A stretch of DNA of 11,270 nucleotides, from assembly GCA_040905265.1 (NCBI GenBank), contig JBBDRW010000024.1, forward strand, positions 1 through 11,270, written 5' to 3'. The position numbers were made by a program, and so were the translations under genes. Of this stretch, positions 1 to 7,813 are shown piece by piece; the stretch's first letter is position 1; each line of letters begins with the position of its first letter. The notes beneath the pieces are model-generated. The model was not told the DNA's origin, searched no databases, and saw only the letters and a list, made by a program, of their open reading frames with translations. Source of the DNA: JBBDRW01 sp040905265 (GTDB taxonomy: Bacteria > Bacteroidota > Rhodothermia > Balneolales > Balneolaceae).

Positions 1-1
1 G

Positions 2-532
2 AAGAAAGTATTGGGTCAGGTAAGCAATCCGGACCTGGTGGTTCTGGATACGATGAACTTCTGGATTGAGGGAGCTGCCGATGCATTGAAGGAGACACTA
101 AAAGAGGTGGATATGCTGGTCGTAAACGACTCTGAAGCAAGAGAGCTTGCCGGTGAGCCTAATCTTGTAAAAGCGGCTGATATTATCCGGGCGATGGGGC
201 CCCGGACACTGATAATCAAAAAAGGGGAGCATGGTGCACTTCTCTTTTCAGAAGATGAAATCTTTTCTGCACCTGCTTTTCCTGTGCTTGACATTTATGA
301 CCCGACCGGCGCCGGAGATACGTTTATGGGTGGTTTGTTAGGATGGCTGGCATATACAAATGATTTGAGTTCTTCCAATATGCGTCGGGCCGTTATCTTT
401 GGATCGGTGATGGCCAGCTTCTGTGTTGAGAAGTTCGGGCCGGAACGGCTCACAACGCTCCGGGAAGAGGAGATCAATGAACGGTATCTCGAGTTCCGAA
501 AACTGAGTGAAATCCCCCTCGTTGAACGATGA
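2..532 (+). CDS. PfkB/ribokinase-family sugar kinase, 5' part cut off by window edge
   Basis: This is the C-terminal part of a PfkB-family carbohydrate kinase, which transfers the ATP gamma-phosphate to a sugar or nucleoside hydroxyl in the cytoplasm. The reading frame is open from base 2, so the TTG at 11 is internal and the true start lies outside the window. The diagnostic signature DPTGAGDTF is encoded at 299-325; its second Asp (317-319) is the catalytic base of the family. Upstream, a VVLDTMNFWI strand (about 35-64) and a VVNDSEA segment (about 119-139) match the substrate-binding half of the ribokinase fold. About 176 residues are visible of a usual 300-330. The frame ends at TGA 530-532. 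It converges on the receptor-like gene that ends at 691, so it is not part of the his operon. The substrate cannot be read from this fragment; family membership is near certain. Confidence 0.93.
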   Translation, partial: KKVLGQVSNPDLVVLDTMNFWIEGAADALKETLKEVDMLVVNDSEARELAGEPNLVKAADIIRAMGPRTLIIKKGEHGALLFSEDEIFSAPAFPVLDIYDPTGAGDTFMGGLLGWLAYTNDLSSSNMRRAVIFGSVMASFCVEKFGPERLTTLREEEINERYLEFRKLSEIPLVER

Positions 533-690
533 CAGACTCTTTTGCCGTATAGTTCGCCCGAAGTGCAGCTCTCCCGGGAAAGAATCCAAAGGTCTATAGC
601 GGTTTGAGGCAATTGACAGGAATCGGGCCGGAGTGGATTTTTTCCCTGGAGCCCCGCACTTCGCGGCTAGATTATTCTGACTTCTGTATT
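533..690. other. Convergent intergenic gap, no clear terminator
   Basis: This 158-bp gap separates two converging genes. A small hairpin (CCGC, loop ACTTC, GCGG) lies near 655-668 and a T6 run sits at about 639-644. The T-run is not immediately preceded by a convincing stem, and the hairpin is not followed by a T-run on either strand. Termination may occur here, but no standard intrinsic terminator can be assigned. Confidence 0.4.
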
Positions 691-2730
691 CTATAAATTC
701 AGTTCAAGCTGGATATAGAATGTCAAGTCGTTTCCGGCACCGATGGGGTATTCAACATGCGGCCGGTTCAACAGATTTTTAATAAACAGGCTCAGTCGCA
801 ATCGGTTTTCCCACAGGGATTTCCGGCCGCCTACTTCCAGGTTTGACCTCGGTCCGGTTTTCATCTGGTATCTCCCCTCCACCAGGCCCTGTTGATCCCT
901 GTAACTCTCACCGTCTGCTTTTTCAAAATCACTCCAGGCAGCTGAAGATTGTGCCTGCAGGCCGCTCCAGAGCTCAAACCCATTGACCGGTTTCCAACTG
1001 GTAGTGATACGCAGCCTCTCTGCCGGGATGTTTTCAAGGACAGATCTCATTGGGGCAGTTCCGGATAGTACCCGATGGCCGCCAATGAATAGCATATAAC
1101 TTAAAGACTCGCCGGTTTTCAGCTGAATGCGTGCATGGATTCCTGTAGTGGTCGCTTCTCCGTCCGGATACAAGGTGACACCGTTGTGTTCAAACCACTG
1201 ATGCGGGCGTACTATTTGGTATTTCTGTTCGCTGAGGAGGACCCCCCGGTGATGCCTGAGGTATCCGCCGAGCTGAACGGAGAGGGTTTCACTCGTTTCC
1301 ATCTGCCACTCCAGGCTTGCCGAGAGAAGGGAAGAGGAGCGTATCTCCTGTATACTGTCATAGGAGATCTCCAGGTCAGATAGAGTGGTGTACCCGTTGG
1401 CGGCCCAGAACCACAAGCCCTGTGATTCGGCAGCGAGCCGCTCACTAAAGGAGAGGGAGGAGTGGAGCCGCTGGTTTTGTTTCAGTTGCCACAGAGCAGC
1501 GAATGTACTTTTGACAGCCCGGGAGTTTCGGTCGGATGAAAACTGGAAGTCCCATGTTGTTTGAAGCGATGAATGGATGAATTCATGCCACTGGTGATAG
1601 TAATGCCATATTGATTCATGGATCTGGCCCTGTTGAAACGCACCTGTTGCACGTGTCGACTCAAGGCGAGTTCCAATCTCAACCTGTCTTCTGGCAGCTG
1701 TCCGGCGCCATCCAAATTGATGTGACCAGCGTGCCGCCTGAAATCGAAGATCCAGATTTTCACGGTTTGGAGCATATCCTGGATTCCACTCCTGCCACGC
1801 GGATTTGAGCAACAGAGTCGACTGTTCGCCCAGGGGGACAGTTCCCGCAGCACCCAGTAACCGATTCTGAAATTCTACAGGCAGATCTCGTCCATAGGGT
1901 CGAAGGAACAGAATGTCTCGTTGATGTGTCTGTCCTGCCTGCAGTGAGAAAGATCCCGCATCTCCGTGATGCCCTCCCCGAACATATACGGCCTTTCTAC
2001 TTGCTTTCGGAGTTTCAAACAGTGGCTCTGGAGGGCCGGTGAAGAGCATGTCCTTGATTCTCCGTTCGACAGGGGTATCGGTTGTTCGGTGAACCAGGGC
2101 GGAGTAGCTTCCATGCAGAAACCATCCATCTCTGCGATATCCCAACAGCAAGTCTGCATCCGGGCCCACACGTTCTTCATTGGGCGTCCGGATCTCTGTA
2201 AATTCAAATGGGCCGGGGTCGTGGATCTCATTACCAGCCATAATTCTCCCCTCTGCAATCCATCCTTCATGGTTTCTGCCGGTGATGATGTGTATGAGGC
2301 CGCGATCCGTGAAGTGGCCTTGATAAATCTGTGGTGAATGGATTACGATCACTTTTTCGATTTGATGCAGAGAGACCGGCGCCAGATTGAGTTGTTGCCA
2401 ATTCAGAATTTGTACTTCGACTTTCTGTTCATCAATCAGAAGCGTCCAACCAGCCCCCTCTATGGGTGAGAGCCCTGTTACAGCGGCATGGAAGTCCTGG
2501 CCATTCACACTATAGCCTGACCAGTGATCCATGAGTGTGAAGAGCTCATGCAGGCGTGTAATACCGCTCTCACGGATCTCCTTACCGGTGATTACAGTCT
2601 GAAATCCGGAACCCTTCTGATTCTGTGAGAGCGTATCGGTAACTGATTGAGCCATCGGCTCTGCCGGCACTCCCAAAACGAATAAGAAAAGAGCCAGTAA
2701 TCCGGTTGCAAGTGGCAGATGACATTTCAT
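691..2730 (-). CDS. TonB-dependent-receptor-like outer-membrane protein
   Basis: A predicted 679-residue outer-membrane protein. Residues 1-28 form a signal peptide with a long hydrophobic core ending in PMAQ. Residues about 43-152 resemble a TonB receptor plug: TVITGKEIRESG, a LLIDEQKV strand, an IEKVIVI segment and a closing LIHIITGR match plug landmarks in order. The remaining ~520 residues are rich in alternating polar and aromatic stretches and end in a terminal strand (FYIQLELNL) after IKNLLNRP, a common penultimate motif of receptor barrels. There is no N-terminal carboxypeptidase-like domain, and a TonB box is not obvious; the DTLS segment at 32-35 is the only candidate. The start overlaps the stop of the 193-residue gene by 4 nt (ATGA), implying translational coupling. 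Family members import siderophores, cobalamin, glycans or peptides; nothing here gives the ligand. The plug is divergent, so a non-transport barrel role is possible. Confidence 0.8.
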   Translation of the reverse strand: MKCHLPLATGLLALFLFVLGVPAEPMAQSVTDTLSQNQKGSGFQTVITGKEIRESGITRLHELFTLMDHWSGYSVNGQDFHAAVTGLSPIEGAGWTLLIDEQKVEVQILNWQQLNLAPVSLHQIEKVIVIHSPQIYQGHFTDRGLIHIITGRNHEGWIAEGRIMAGNEIHDPGPFEFTEIRTPNEERVGPDADLLLGYRRDGWFLHGSYSALVHRTTDTPVERRIKDMLFTGPPEPLFETPKASRKAVYVRGGHHGDAGSFSLQAGQTHQRDILFLRPYGRDLPVEFQNRLLGAAGTVPLGEQSTLLLKSAWQEWNPGYAPNRENLDLRFQAARWSHQFGWRRTAARRQVEIGTRLESTRATGAFQQGQIHESIWHYYHQWHEFIHSSLQTTWDFQFSSDRNSRAVKSTFAALWQLKQNQRLHSSLSFSERLAAESQGLWFWAANGYTTLSDLEISYDSIQEIRSSSLLSASLEWQMETSETLSVQLGGYLRHHRGVLLSEQKYQIVRPHQWFEHNGVTLYPDGEATTTGIHARIQLKTGESLSYMLFIGGHRVLSGTAPMRSVLENIPAERLRITTSWKPVNGFELWSGLQAQSSAAWSDFEKADGESYRDQQGLVEGRYQMKTGPRSNLEVGGRKSLWENRLRLSLFIKNLLNRPHVEYPIGAGNDLTFYIQLELNL

Positions 2731-3308
2731 CGCAGAAAGGATTTGAGCCAGCCCGGTGTATCAAACCGGTATTCCAGCCCGACAGTCAATCTCCGATCGT
2801 CTATCCGGTGATAAGTATAAATACGGGTCTGTTGCAGCCGTGCCTGCAGAGTGGTTCTGTCTGTCAGGCGGAGAGTGAGTCTGCCCGAAAAGCCGGCTGA
2901 AAATTCACTTTCCGGGTACTCAAACGGGCCTTTTCCTGTTTGATAGAAAAAACTGTTTCCAATCAATATCCCTCCGAAGAGAGTGATACGGCTGCCGATC
3001 CGAACAGGAATACCCCAGGTCATAGAAGTTTGAATATTGGTGAGGCCGGGTTGAACTTCCGGTTCCTTTGAGATGTAGGGCAGCCTGGCTGCATGGAGCT
3101 CAAGCTCACCGAGGTAGAACGGAGTTCTCCACCAGACGGCGAAACCGGTACCTCTGCTCCAGTATTCTGTCAGCTCGCTGTCAGTCAGATGAGTGGAGAA
3201 GCCTGCGCCGAGTGTTGACGTTTCAAATGGTGACTGGCCCCTGGCAGTCAGGAACGTTCCCGTTAATAGAAGGAGAAGAGCCGGGAAGATCTGTCTGAAG
3301 CAGTACAT
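2727..3308 (-). CDS. Predicted outer-membrane beta-barrel protein of unknown function
   Basis: A 193-residue protein that I do not recognise at family level. Residues 1-24 look like a signal peptide (hydrophobic LLLLLTGTF core, possible cut after TARG). The mature part has repeated short amphipathic stretches with Gly turns and aromatic girdle residues, such as GIPVRIGSRITLFGGILIG and GFSGRLTLRLTDRTTLQARL, typical of a small 8-10 strand barrel or the periplasmic face of an envelope complex. A strand GLEYRF is followed by a short tail, so the C-terminus is not the classical terminal aromatic. The gene starts 27 nt after hisE with no terminator between, and overlaps the receptor-like gene by 4 nt. 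The pair probably acts together at the outer membrane. The role is unknown. Confidence 0.72.
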   Translation of the reverse strand: MYCFRQIFPALLLLLTGTFLTARGQSPFETSTLGAGFSTHLTDSELTEYWSRGTGFAVWWRTPFYLGELELHAARLPYISKEPEVQPGLTNIQTSMTWGIPVRIGSRITLFGGILIGNSFFYQTGKGPFEYPESEFSAGFSGRLTLRLTDRTTLQARLQQTRIYTYHRIDDRRLTVGLEYRFDTPGWLKSFLR

Positions 3309-3335
3309 GGGTTCAGGGGGAACTCAATGGGTTGG

Positions 3336-3638
3336 TTACCTGCTTCGGCTCTTTAATTCAGCGGCAATTCGATCCAGAGGGATTCCCTTCTGTACGAGAA
3401 GCACGGTCAGATGATAGATAAGATCCGCCGTTTCGTAAATGATCTCCTCCTCCTGATCACTCATAGAAGCGATGAGAACTTCGACAGCCTCTTCCCCAAC
3501 TTTCTGTATAACCTTTTCAACACCTTCCTGAAAAAGACTTGTCGTATATGAACCCTTCGGCATCTCCTCCTTCCGGCTTTTCAGGAGCTCTTCCAGTTCA
3601 TAGAGAAACAGCAATTCTTGTGTTGGTGAGTCTGACAT
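3336..3638 (-). CDS. hisE: Phosphoribosyl-ATP pyrophosphatase (stand-alone HisE)
   Basis: HisE hydrolyses phosphoribosyl-ATP to phosphoribosyl-AMP and pyrophosphate, the second step of histidine synthesis. The 100-residue protein is all-helical MazG-like: FLYELEELLKSRK (11-23), GSYTTSLFQEG (29-39), then the metal-binding QKVGEEAVEV (45-54, with E49, E50 and E53) and YETADLIYH (68-76, with E69 and D72). It closely resembles the C-terminal half of bifunctional HisIE proteins, but the HisI cyclohydrolase domain (about 100 residues, with a Cys-rich zinc site) is missing. The start is the ATG at 3636-3638. The preceding 78-nt gap to hisF is the widest in the his gene cluster and is too short to hold HisI. 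The next gene begins 27 nt downstream. Identification is secure; the absence of HisI from the whole window is seen directly, but its position elsewhere in the genome is unknown. Confidence 0.95.
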   Translation of the reverse strand: MSDSPTQELLFLYELEELLKSRKEEMPKGSYTTSLFQEGVEKVIQKVGEEAVEVLIASMSDQEEEIIYETADLIYHLTVLLVQKGIPLDRIAAELKSRSR

Positions 3639-3716
3639 GTCAATCTTCTTGTGGTTTGGTTCCAGTTACAATTCATCAAAAAGTAATCAATGATGAGATC
3701 AATTGAACCGGATTAT

Positions 3717-4484
3717 TCAGGTTGCCCCGGCCATTCGTACGGGAATCCCTTTCTCTTTCATTGCACGTTTGAGGCTGGCGATCTCGATTTCCCGAAAGTG
3801 AAAAATACTGGCAGCCAATACCGCATCCGCCAGCCCGGTACGAATTGCTTCCTGACAATGTTTGATGGTTCCCGCTCCACCGCTGGCAATGACCGGGATT
3901 GTAACTTTCCGGTTCACCTGCTGGAGCAGGTCGAGATCAAAGCCGGATTTGGTACCGTCCCGGTCCATACTGGTCAGCAGGATCTCTCCTGCACCTCGCT
4001 TTTCACACTCGATCATCCAGTCAATGGCGTTGATACCGGTCGCTACCGACCCTCCGCTTACGTAGACTTCCCAGTGGTCTCCATGCTGTTTGGCATCCAC
4101 GGCTGCGACAATTGCCTGTGAGCCGAAGCGGTCGGCCGCCTCTGTTATCAGGTTCGGGTTCCGGACGATTGCACTGTTCAGGGAAACTTTGTCCGCCCCG
4201 GCCTGCAGGATATCACCGATCTGATCCACGGAACTGATGCCACCGCCAACTGTAAACGGGATGTTGATCTCTTTGGCAATTTTTTTAACGAGCCCAACGA
4301 GAGTCTTCCGCTTCTCTTTGGTTGCAGTAATGTCGAGAAAAACCAGTTCGTCGGCACCTTCGTCGGTATACCGTTTTGCCAGTTCCACCGGATCTCCGGC
4401 ATCCCGCAACCCGACAAAGTTTACCCCTTTGACGGTGCGTCCGTCCTTAATATCCAGGCAGGGTATGATTCGTTTTGTAAGCAT
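3717..4484 (-). CDS. hisF: Imidazole glycerol phosphate synthase cyclase subunit HisF
   Basis: HisF is the (beta/alpha)8-barrel subunit that joins PRFAR with ammonia from HisH, giving imidazole glycerol phosphate and AICAR. The 255-residue length is standard. The two catalytic aspartates are in place: D11 in IIPCLDIKDG and D130 in VAAVDAK. Phosphate-binding loops FTVGGGI (77-83) and VIASGGAGT near residue 220 are intact. The start MLTKRIIPCLD is the conserved family N-terminus. It has no Shine-Dalgarno sequence but an A-run directly before the ATG. It begins 21 nt after hisA; hisH lies one gene further upstream, as expected for its partner subunit. Confidence 0.98.
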   Translation of the reverse strand: MLTKRIIPCLDIKDGRTVKGVNFVGLRDAGDPVELAKRYTDEGADELVFLDITATKEKRKTLVGLVKKIAKEINIPFTVGGGISSVDQIGDILQAGADKVSLNSAIVRNPNLITEAADRFGSQAIVAAVDAKQHGDHWEVYVSGGSVATGINAIDWMIECEKRGAGEILLTSMDRDGTKSGFDLDLLQQVNRKVTIPVIASGGAGTIKHCQEAIRTGLADAVLAASIFHFREIEIASLKRAMKEKGIPVRMAGAT

Positions 4485-4505
4485 ATTTTTTAAGAATTCT
4501 CTATT

Positions 4506-5219
4506 CTATACTCTCGCTCCAAGTTCCGCAAGCGTTACTCGCCCTTCATAGTAAGCTTTGCCGACGATTGCTCCGGCTACACCTGTCTCTGCCAGAGAGT
4601 TCAAATCCTCTATAGAAGAGACTCCTCCGGAGGCAATCCAGTTCTGATCCGGGAATCGATTCTGAAGGTCTCTGTACATTTCGATATTTGGCCCTTCCAG
4701 AGTTCCGTCTCTGGAGATATCTGTACTGACAATGGTGGTCAGGCCGGAACTCGCCATCGGTTGTAAAAAATCCTCTATGGACCTGTCCGAGGTCTCAAGC
4801 CAGCCGCCATAGGCCATTTTTCCATCCTTCAGATCCAGGCCGAGAATGCACCGGCTACTGTAGGCCTCCAGCGATCGAAGCCATTCGTCCGGCTTCTTTA
4901 CCGCCATGGAAGAACAGATTACTTGTGATATCCCGGCATCCAGAAGCATCTTTACATCCTGATAGGAGCGGACGCCTCCTCCGGTTTGAACCGACACACC
5001 CAGTTCTTCGATAATGGCGCGAATATGTACAAGATTTTCAAACCGCCCGCTTTTGGCGCCATTAAGGTCAACGATATGGATATGGCCAAATCCGGCATCC
5101 CGAAAGATTCGGGCCTGGTCAAGCGGACGGCTGCTATATACTTTCTTCTGTTGATAGTCGCCTTTGGTAAGTCGGACGACTTCACCATCCAACAGGTCGA
5201 TGGCCGGTATGATATTCAT
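4506..5219 (-). CDS. hisA: ProFAR isomerase HisA
   Basis: HisA performs the Amadori rearrangement of ProFAR to PRFAR, the substrate of HisF-HisH. The 237-residue protein is a half-barrel-duplicated (beta/alpha)8 enzyme. D8 in IIPAIDLLDG and D129 in ILGLDLKDG are the acid-base pair; VQTGGGVR (77-84) and IASGGVSS are the two phosphate-binding loops. Asp at 8 and the RLTKGDY segment distinguish it from HisF. Its ATG overlaps the hisH stop by 4 nt, so the two are probably translationally coupled. Nothing is unusual in length or active site. Confidence 0.97.
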   Translation of the reverse strand: MNIIPAIDLLDGEVVRLTKGDYQQKKVYSSRPLDQARIFRDAGFGHIHIVDLNGAKSGRFENLVHIRAIIEELGVSVQTGGGVRSYQDVKMLLDAGISQVICSSMAVKKPDEWLRSLEAYSSRCILGLDLKDGKMAYGGWLETSDRSIEDFLQPMASSGLTTIVSTDISRDGTLEGPNIEMYRDLQNRFPDQNWIASGGVSSIEDLNSLAETGVAGAIVGKAYYEGRVTLAELGARV

Positions 5220-5827
5220 AAACTCTTGTGGATAAAACGTTGGGTGATTTTCAGGAAGTTTTTCAGCAGCAGTGATCCAGCCTCCCCCGATTTTTCAGGG
5301 TGAAACTGAACCCCCATAAAATTATTTTTTGCTGCTACAGCAGAAAATTTATCTATGTATTCACATGATGCGAGTGTATACTCATTCATGGGTGCATAGT
5401 AACTGTGTACAAAATAGTAGTAGTGGTTTTCACGAAATCCCTTAAAAAGAGGGTGCGTTTTTATGACGTCTATTTGATTCCACCCCATGTGTGGTACTTT
5501 GGCTCTGGATGAATCAAACTTCTGCAGCCTGCCAGGCAGAACCCCGAGGGTTTCGACGGCACCTTCTTCGGTGAACTCATACATCAACTGCATTCCGAGA
5601 CAGATACCCAAAACCGGTTTGGAAGTATTCCGAAGCCAGTGGTCCAGATTCCGGCTCTTCAGATCTTCCATGGCAGAGGATGCGTGGCCGACACCCGGGA
5701 ACAGGATCGCATCACACCGGTCCAGTTCCTCCGACCGGTCAGATATAATATAACTGGCCCTCAACCGGTCCAGGGCATTAGAGACTGATGCCAGATTACC
5801 GGATCTGTATTTTATGATTCCAATCAT
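5216..5827 (-). CDS. hisH: Imidazole glycerol phosphate synthase glutaminase subunit HisH
   Basis: HisH is a class I glutamine amidotransferase that releases ammonia from glutamine for HisF. With the start at 5827 the protein has 203 residues, the usual length. The triad is visible as C76 in GICLGMQ and H176 and E178 in GVQFHPEKSG; the oxyanion loop is FPGVGH (43-48). I chose the ATG at 5825-5827 because MIGIIKYRSGN matches the family N-terminus. An in-frame ATG 60 nt upstream (5887) would add 20 residues foreign to the family and run into the 3' end of hisB. With the chosen start there is a 19-nt gap after hisB and a 4-nt overlap with hisA. Confidence 0.96.
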   Translation of the reverse strand: MIGIIKYRSGNLASVSNALDRLRASYIISDRSEELDRCDAILFPGVGHASSAMEDLKSRNLDHWLRNTSKPVLGICLGMQLMYEFTEEGAVETLGVLPGRLQKFDSSRAKVPHMGWNQIDVIKTHPLFKGFRENHYYYFVHSYYAPMNEYTLASCEYIDKFSAVAAKNNFMGVQFHPEKSGEAGSLLLKNFLKITQRFIHKSL

Positions 5828-5846
5828 TTGTGTAAGAATATAGAAT

Positions 5847-6743
5847 TTACAATGTCCCCTTGGAACTCGGGAGAATGTGCCGGGCACGTTCGGTTCTTGT
5901 TACGGCAAACCGAAGAGCTCTTGCAAATCCTTTAAAGATCGACTCAATTTTGTGATGCTCGTTTGTCCCTTCGGCCCGGATCTGCAGTGTTGCCTTCAGA
6001 TTCATGGCCAGGGTATGGAAAAAATGTTCCGCCATTTCCAGCGGGAAATCCCCGACATACTCGCGCCCAAACGATACATCCCAGACAAGATAGGGCCGGT
6101 TGGACAGGTCGATTGAGACTTCGGCACGTGCTTCATCCATCGGTAACAAAAACCCGTATCTCTGGATTCCCGTTTTGTCCCGTCCACACGCTTCATAGAT
6201 CGTCTCACCCAGCAAGATCGCCACATCTTCAATGGTGTGGTGTTCATCCACCTGCAGGTCACCACTGCATGTGAGTTCGAGGTCGATCAGACCGTGACGT
6301 GCTATCTGCTCGAGCATGTGGTCAAAAAAGTTGAGCCCGGTACGGATGGAGCTCTTCCCCGTTCCGTCAATATTTAGAGATATCTTACAATCGGTTTCAG
6401 ATGTCGTCCGCTTGCCGGAAGCTTTTCGTACGGGAAAGAGGTAGTTCTGAATGAGTTCAGGCCAGTTCGTGCCGGTGGCCGATGGGGTCCCGCCGGTACG
6501 AAGTTCCAGTTCTCCCCCTTTCGGGTTGAGTGACAGCAGAGCGTCAGAATTCTCCCGATTTGATCCGGAGGGGGAGAGCCCCTCATTCCCAATGAGGCGT
6601 TGTTGCTGCGGGGAAAGCTCCGCCGGGTCGAAGTTCACCTCATGGCTGAGGTCAATCAGCCGGCGAAGTCCATAGAGTGCTCCGGGCCGCAGGAGATCCG
6701 TATCCTCTCCGGCAAGAGCTGTTTGGTCAATCCATATGTTCAT
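5847..6743 (-). CDS. hisB: Imidazoleglycerol-phosphate dehydratase with degenerate N-terminal phosphatase-like region
   Basis: The C-terminal part (about residues 111-298) is a complete imidazoleglycerol-phosphate dehydratase, which converts IGP to imidazole acetol phosphate. Its manganese ligands are visible in FFDHMLEQIARH (H142, H150), DEHHTIED (H168, H169, E172), AEHFFHTLA (H240) and NEHHKIES (H263, H264, E267), and it ends in the family tail LPSSKG. The first ~110 residues are what is left of the histidinol-phosphatase half of bifunctional HisB. IWIDQTAL aligns with the HAD start FIDRDGTL, and NWPELIQNYL plus RTTSETD match the linker of bifunctional HisB. The second catalytic Asp is Thr, the Cys/His zinc loop and later HAD motifs are missing, and the region is about 55 residues shorter than usual. 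I expect dehydratase activity only. The start overlaps the hisC stop by 4 nt. Confidence 0.93.
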   Translation of the reverse strand: MNIWIDQTALAGEDTDLLRPGALYGLRRLIDLSHEVNFDPAELSPQQQRLIGNEGLSPSGSNRENSDALLSLNPKGGELELRTGGTPSATGTNWPELIQNYLFPVRKASGKRTTSETDCKISLNIDGTGKSSIRTGLNFFDHMLEQIARHGLIDLELTCSGDLQVDEHHTIEDVAILLGETIYEACGRDKTGIQRYGFLLPMDEARAEVSIDLSNRPYLVWDVSFGREYVGDFPLEMAEHFFHTLAMNLKATLQIRAEGTNEHHKIESIFKGFARALRFAVTRTERARHILPSSKGTL

Positions 6744-7813
6744 GGCAGCACCTGTTTCAGGGTGGATAGAAATCGTTCATTCTCTTCGGGCATACCAACT
6801 GTAACCCGAAGGCAATCCTCACATCGCGGTTCATTTCCCCGATACCGGATGATGACACCCCGGGATGCCAGTTCCCGGTAGACCTCCAGAGCATCATCAA
6901 TCCGGAAGAGCAGGAAGTTTGCATCGGAAGGGAAAACCTTTCTGACCGCTTTCATACCGGACAGAGCTTTTGCCAGCCGCTTTCGCTCTGCGATCACTTT
7001 CTCAATCGTGGCCTGGATCTGGCCCAGTTTGTCAAATGCCTGAAGAGCTGTATCTGCTGTCAGTTTATTGATGTTGTAGGGAGCTTTGACCTTCATCATA
7101 TATCGGATGACGGCAACATCGGCAATCGCAATACCCAGACGGACTCCCGCCATTCCAAACGATTTGGAGAGGGTCTGCAGGACGACCAGGTTGGGGTACT
7201 TCTCTACAAGTCCGGCAGCCGATTTCTCACTGCTAAAGTCAATATACGCTTCATCCAGAACAACAATACCCGGAAACTGCCCGATCAACCTGATCATCCT
7301 CTCCCTTTCAAGAAAATTTCCGGTCGGGTTGTTCGGCGAGCAGAGAAAGAGGATTTTCGTACGGGCGTCTGCTTTTGAGAGGATCGCGTCAGGGTCCGGC
7401 TGCAGGGATTCATCCAGTAATACAGACTTGACAGCGACATCGTTGATTCTGGCTGATACTTTGTACATCCCGTATGTCGGAGGTGTGATCAAAATAGCAT
7501 CTTCCCCCGGTTTGCAAAATATTCGGATCAGGAGATCGATCGGTTCGTCACTCCCGACTCCGAGGAAGATATTCTCATGATCCACTCCCCGGAAGGCTGC
7601 GACCCGTTTTCTCAACGGATCCTGGGTAGGCGAAGGGTACCGGTTGAGCTGAAGTGAACCATCAAACGGAGAACCAAACGCATTCTCGTTTGCATCCAGC
7701 AGTAACCCGCTGTCAAAGTCATCTCTGGCACTCCGGTAGGGGGAGAGGTCCCGGATGTTCGGGCGGACCAGCTCGTCAATATTGATACGATTCCCTGCCA
7801 TCTTCTTATCCAT
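6740..7813 (-). CDS. hisC: Histidinol-phosphate aminotransferase HisC
   Basis: HisC transfers the amino group of glutamate to imidazole acetol phosphate, giving L-histidinol phosphate. It is a fold-type I PLP enzyme of 357 residues. Landmarks in order: LDANEN (39-44), NRYPSP (57-62), the SPNNPTG substrate/PLP loop (159-165), VVLDEAYIDF (184-193) and the PLP-binding lysine K217 in TLSKSFGMAGVRLG, followed by the phosphate-binding RYRGNEPR segment near the C-terminus. Its start overlaps the hisD stop by 8 nt; a second ATG four codons later is an alternative start. The order hisD-hisC-hisB matches the classical operon. Confidence 0.97.
   Translation of the reverse strand: MDKKMAGNRINIDELVRPNIRDLSPYRSARDDFDSGLLLDANENAFGSPFDGSLQLNRYPSPTQDPLRKRVAAFRGVDHENIFLGVGSDEPIDLLIRIFCKPGEDAILITPPTYGMYKVSARINDVAVKSVLLDESLQPDPDAILSKADARTKILFLCSPNNPTGNFLERERMIRLIGQFPGIVVLDEAYIDFSSEKSAAGLVEKYPNLVVLQTLSKSFGMAGVRLGIAIADVAVIRYMMKVKAPYNINKLTADTALQAFDKLGQIQATIEKVIAERKRLAKALSGMKAVRKVFPSDANFLLFRIDDALEVYRELASRGVIIRYRGNEPRCEDCLRVTVGMPEENERFLSTLKQVLP

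Noticed and set aside
655..668. Hairpin CCGC/GCGG as terminator of the receptor or kinase gene
   Set aside because: The stem is only 4 bp (longer only with a bulge) and no T-run follows on either strand.
3639..3716. Possible HisI remnant or small RNA in the hisF-hisE gap
   Set aside because: The gap can encode only about 25 residues and no HisI motif is seen. A 6-bp AT-rich stem (TCATCA/TGATGA) with a 12-nt loop is too weak to call a regulatory structure.
5828..5887. Longer HisH with 20 extra N-terminal residues
   Set aside because: The extension runs into the hisB 3' end and does not resemble HisH; the conserved N-terminus begins at 5827.
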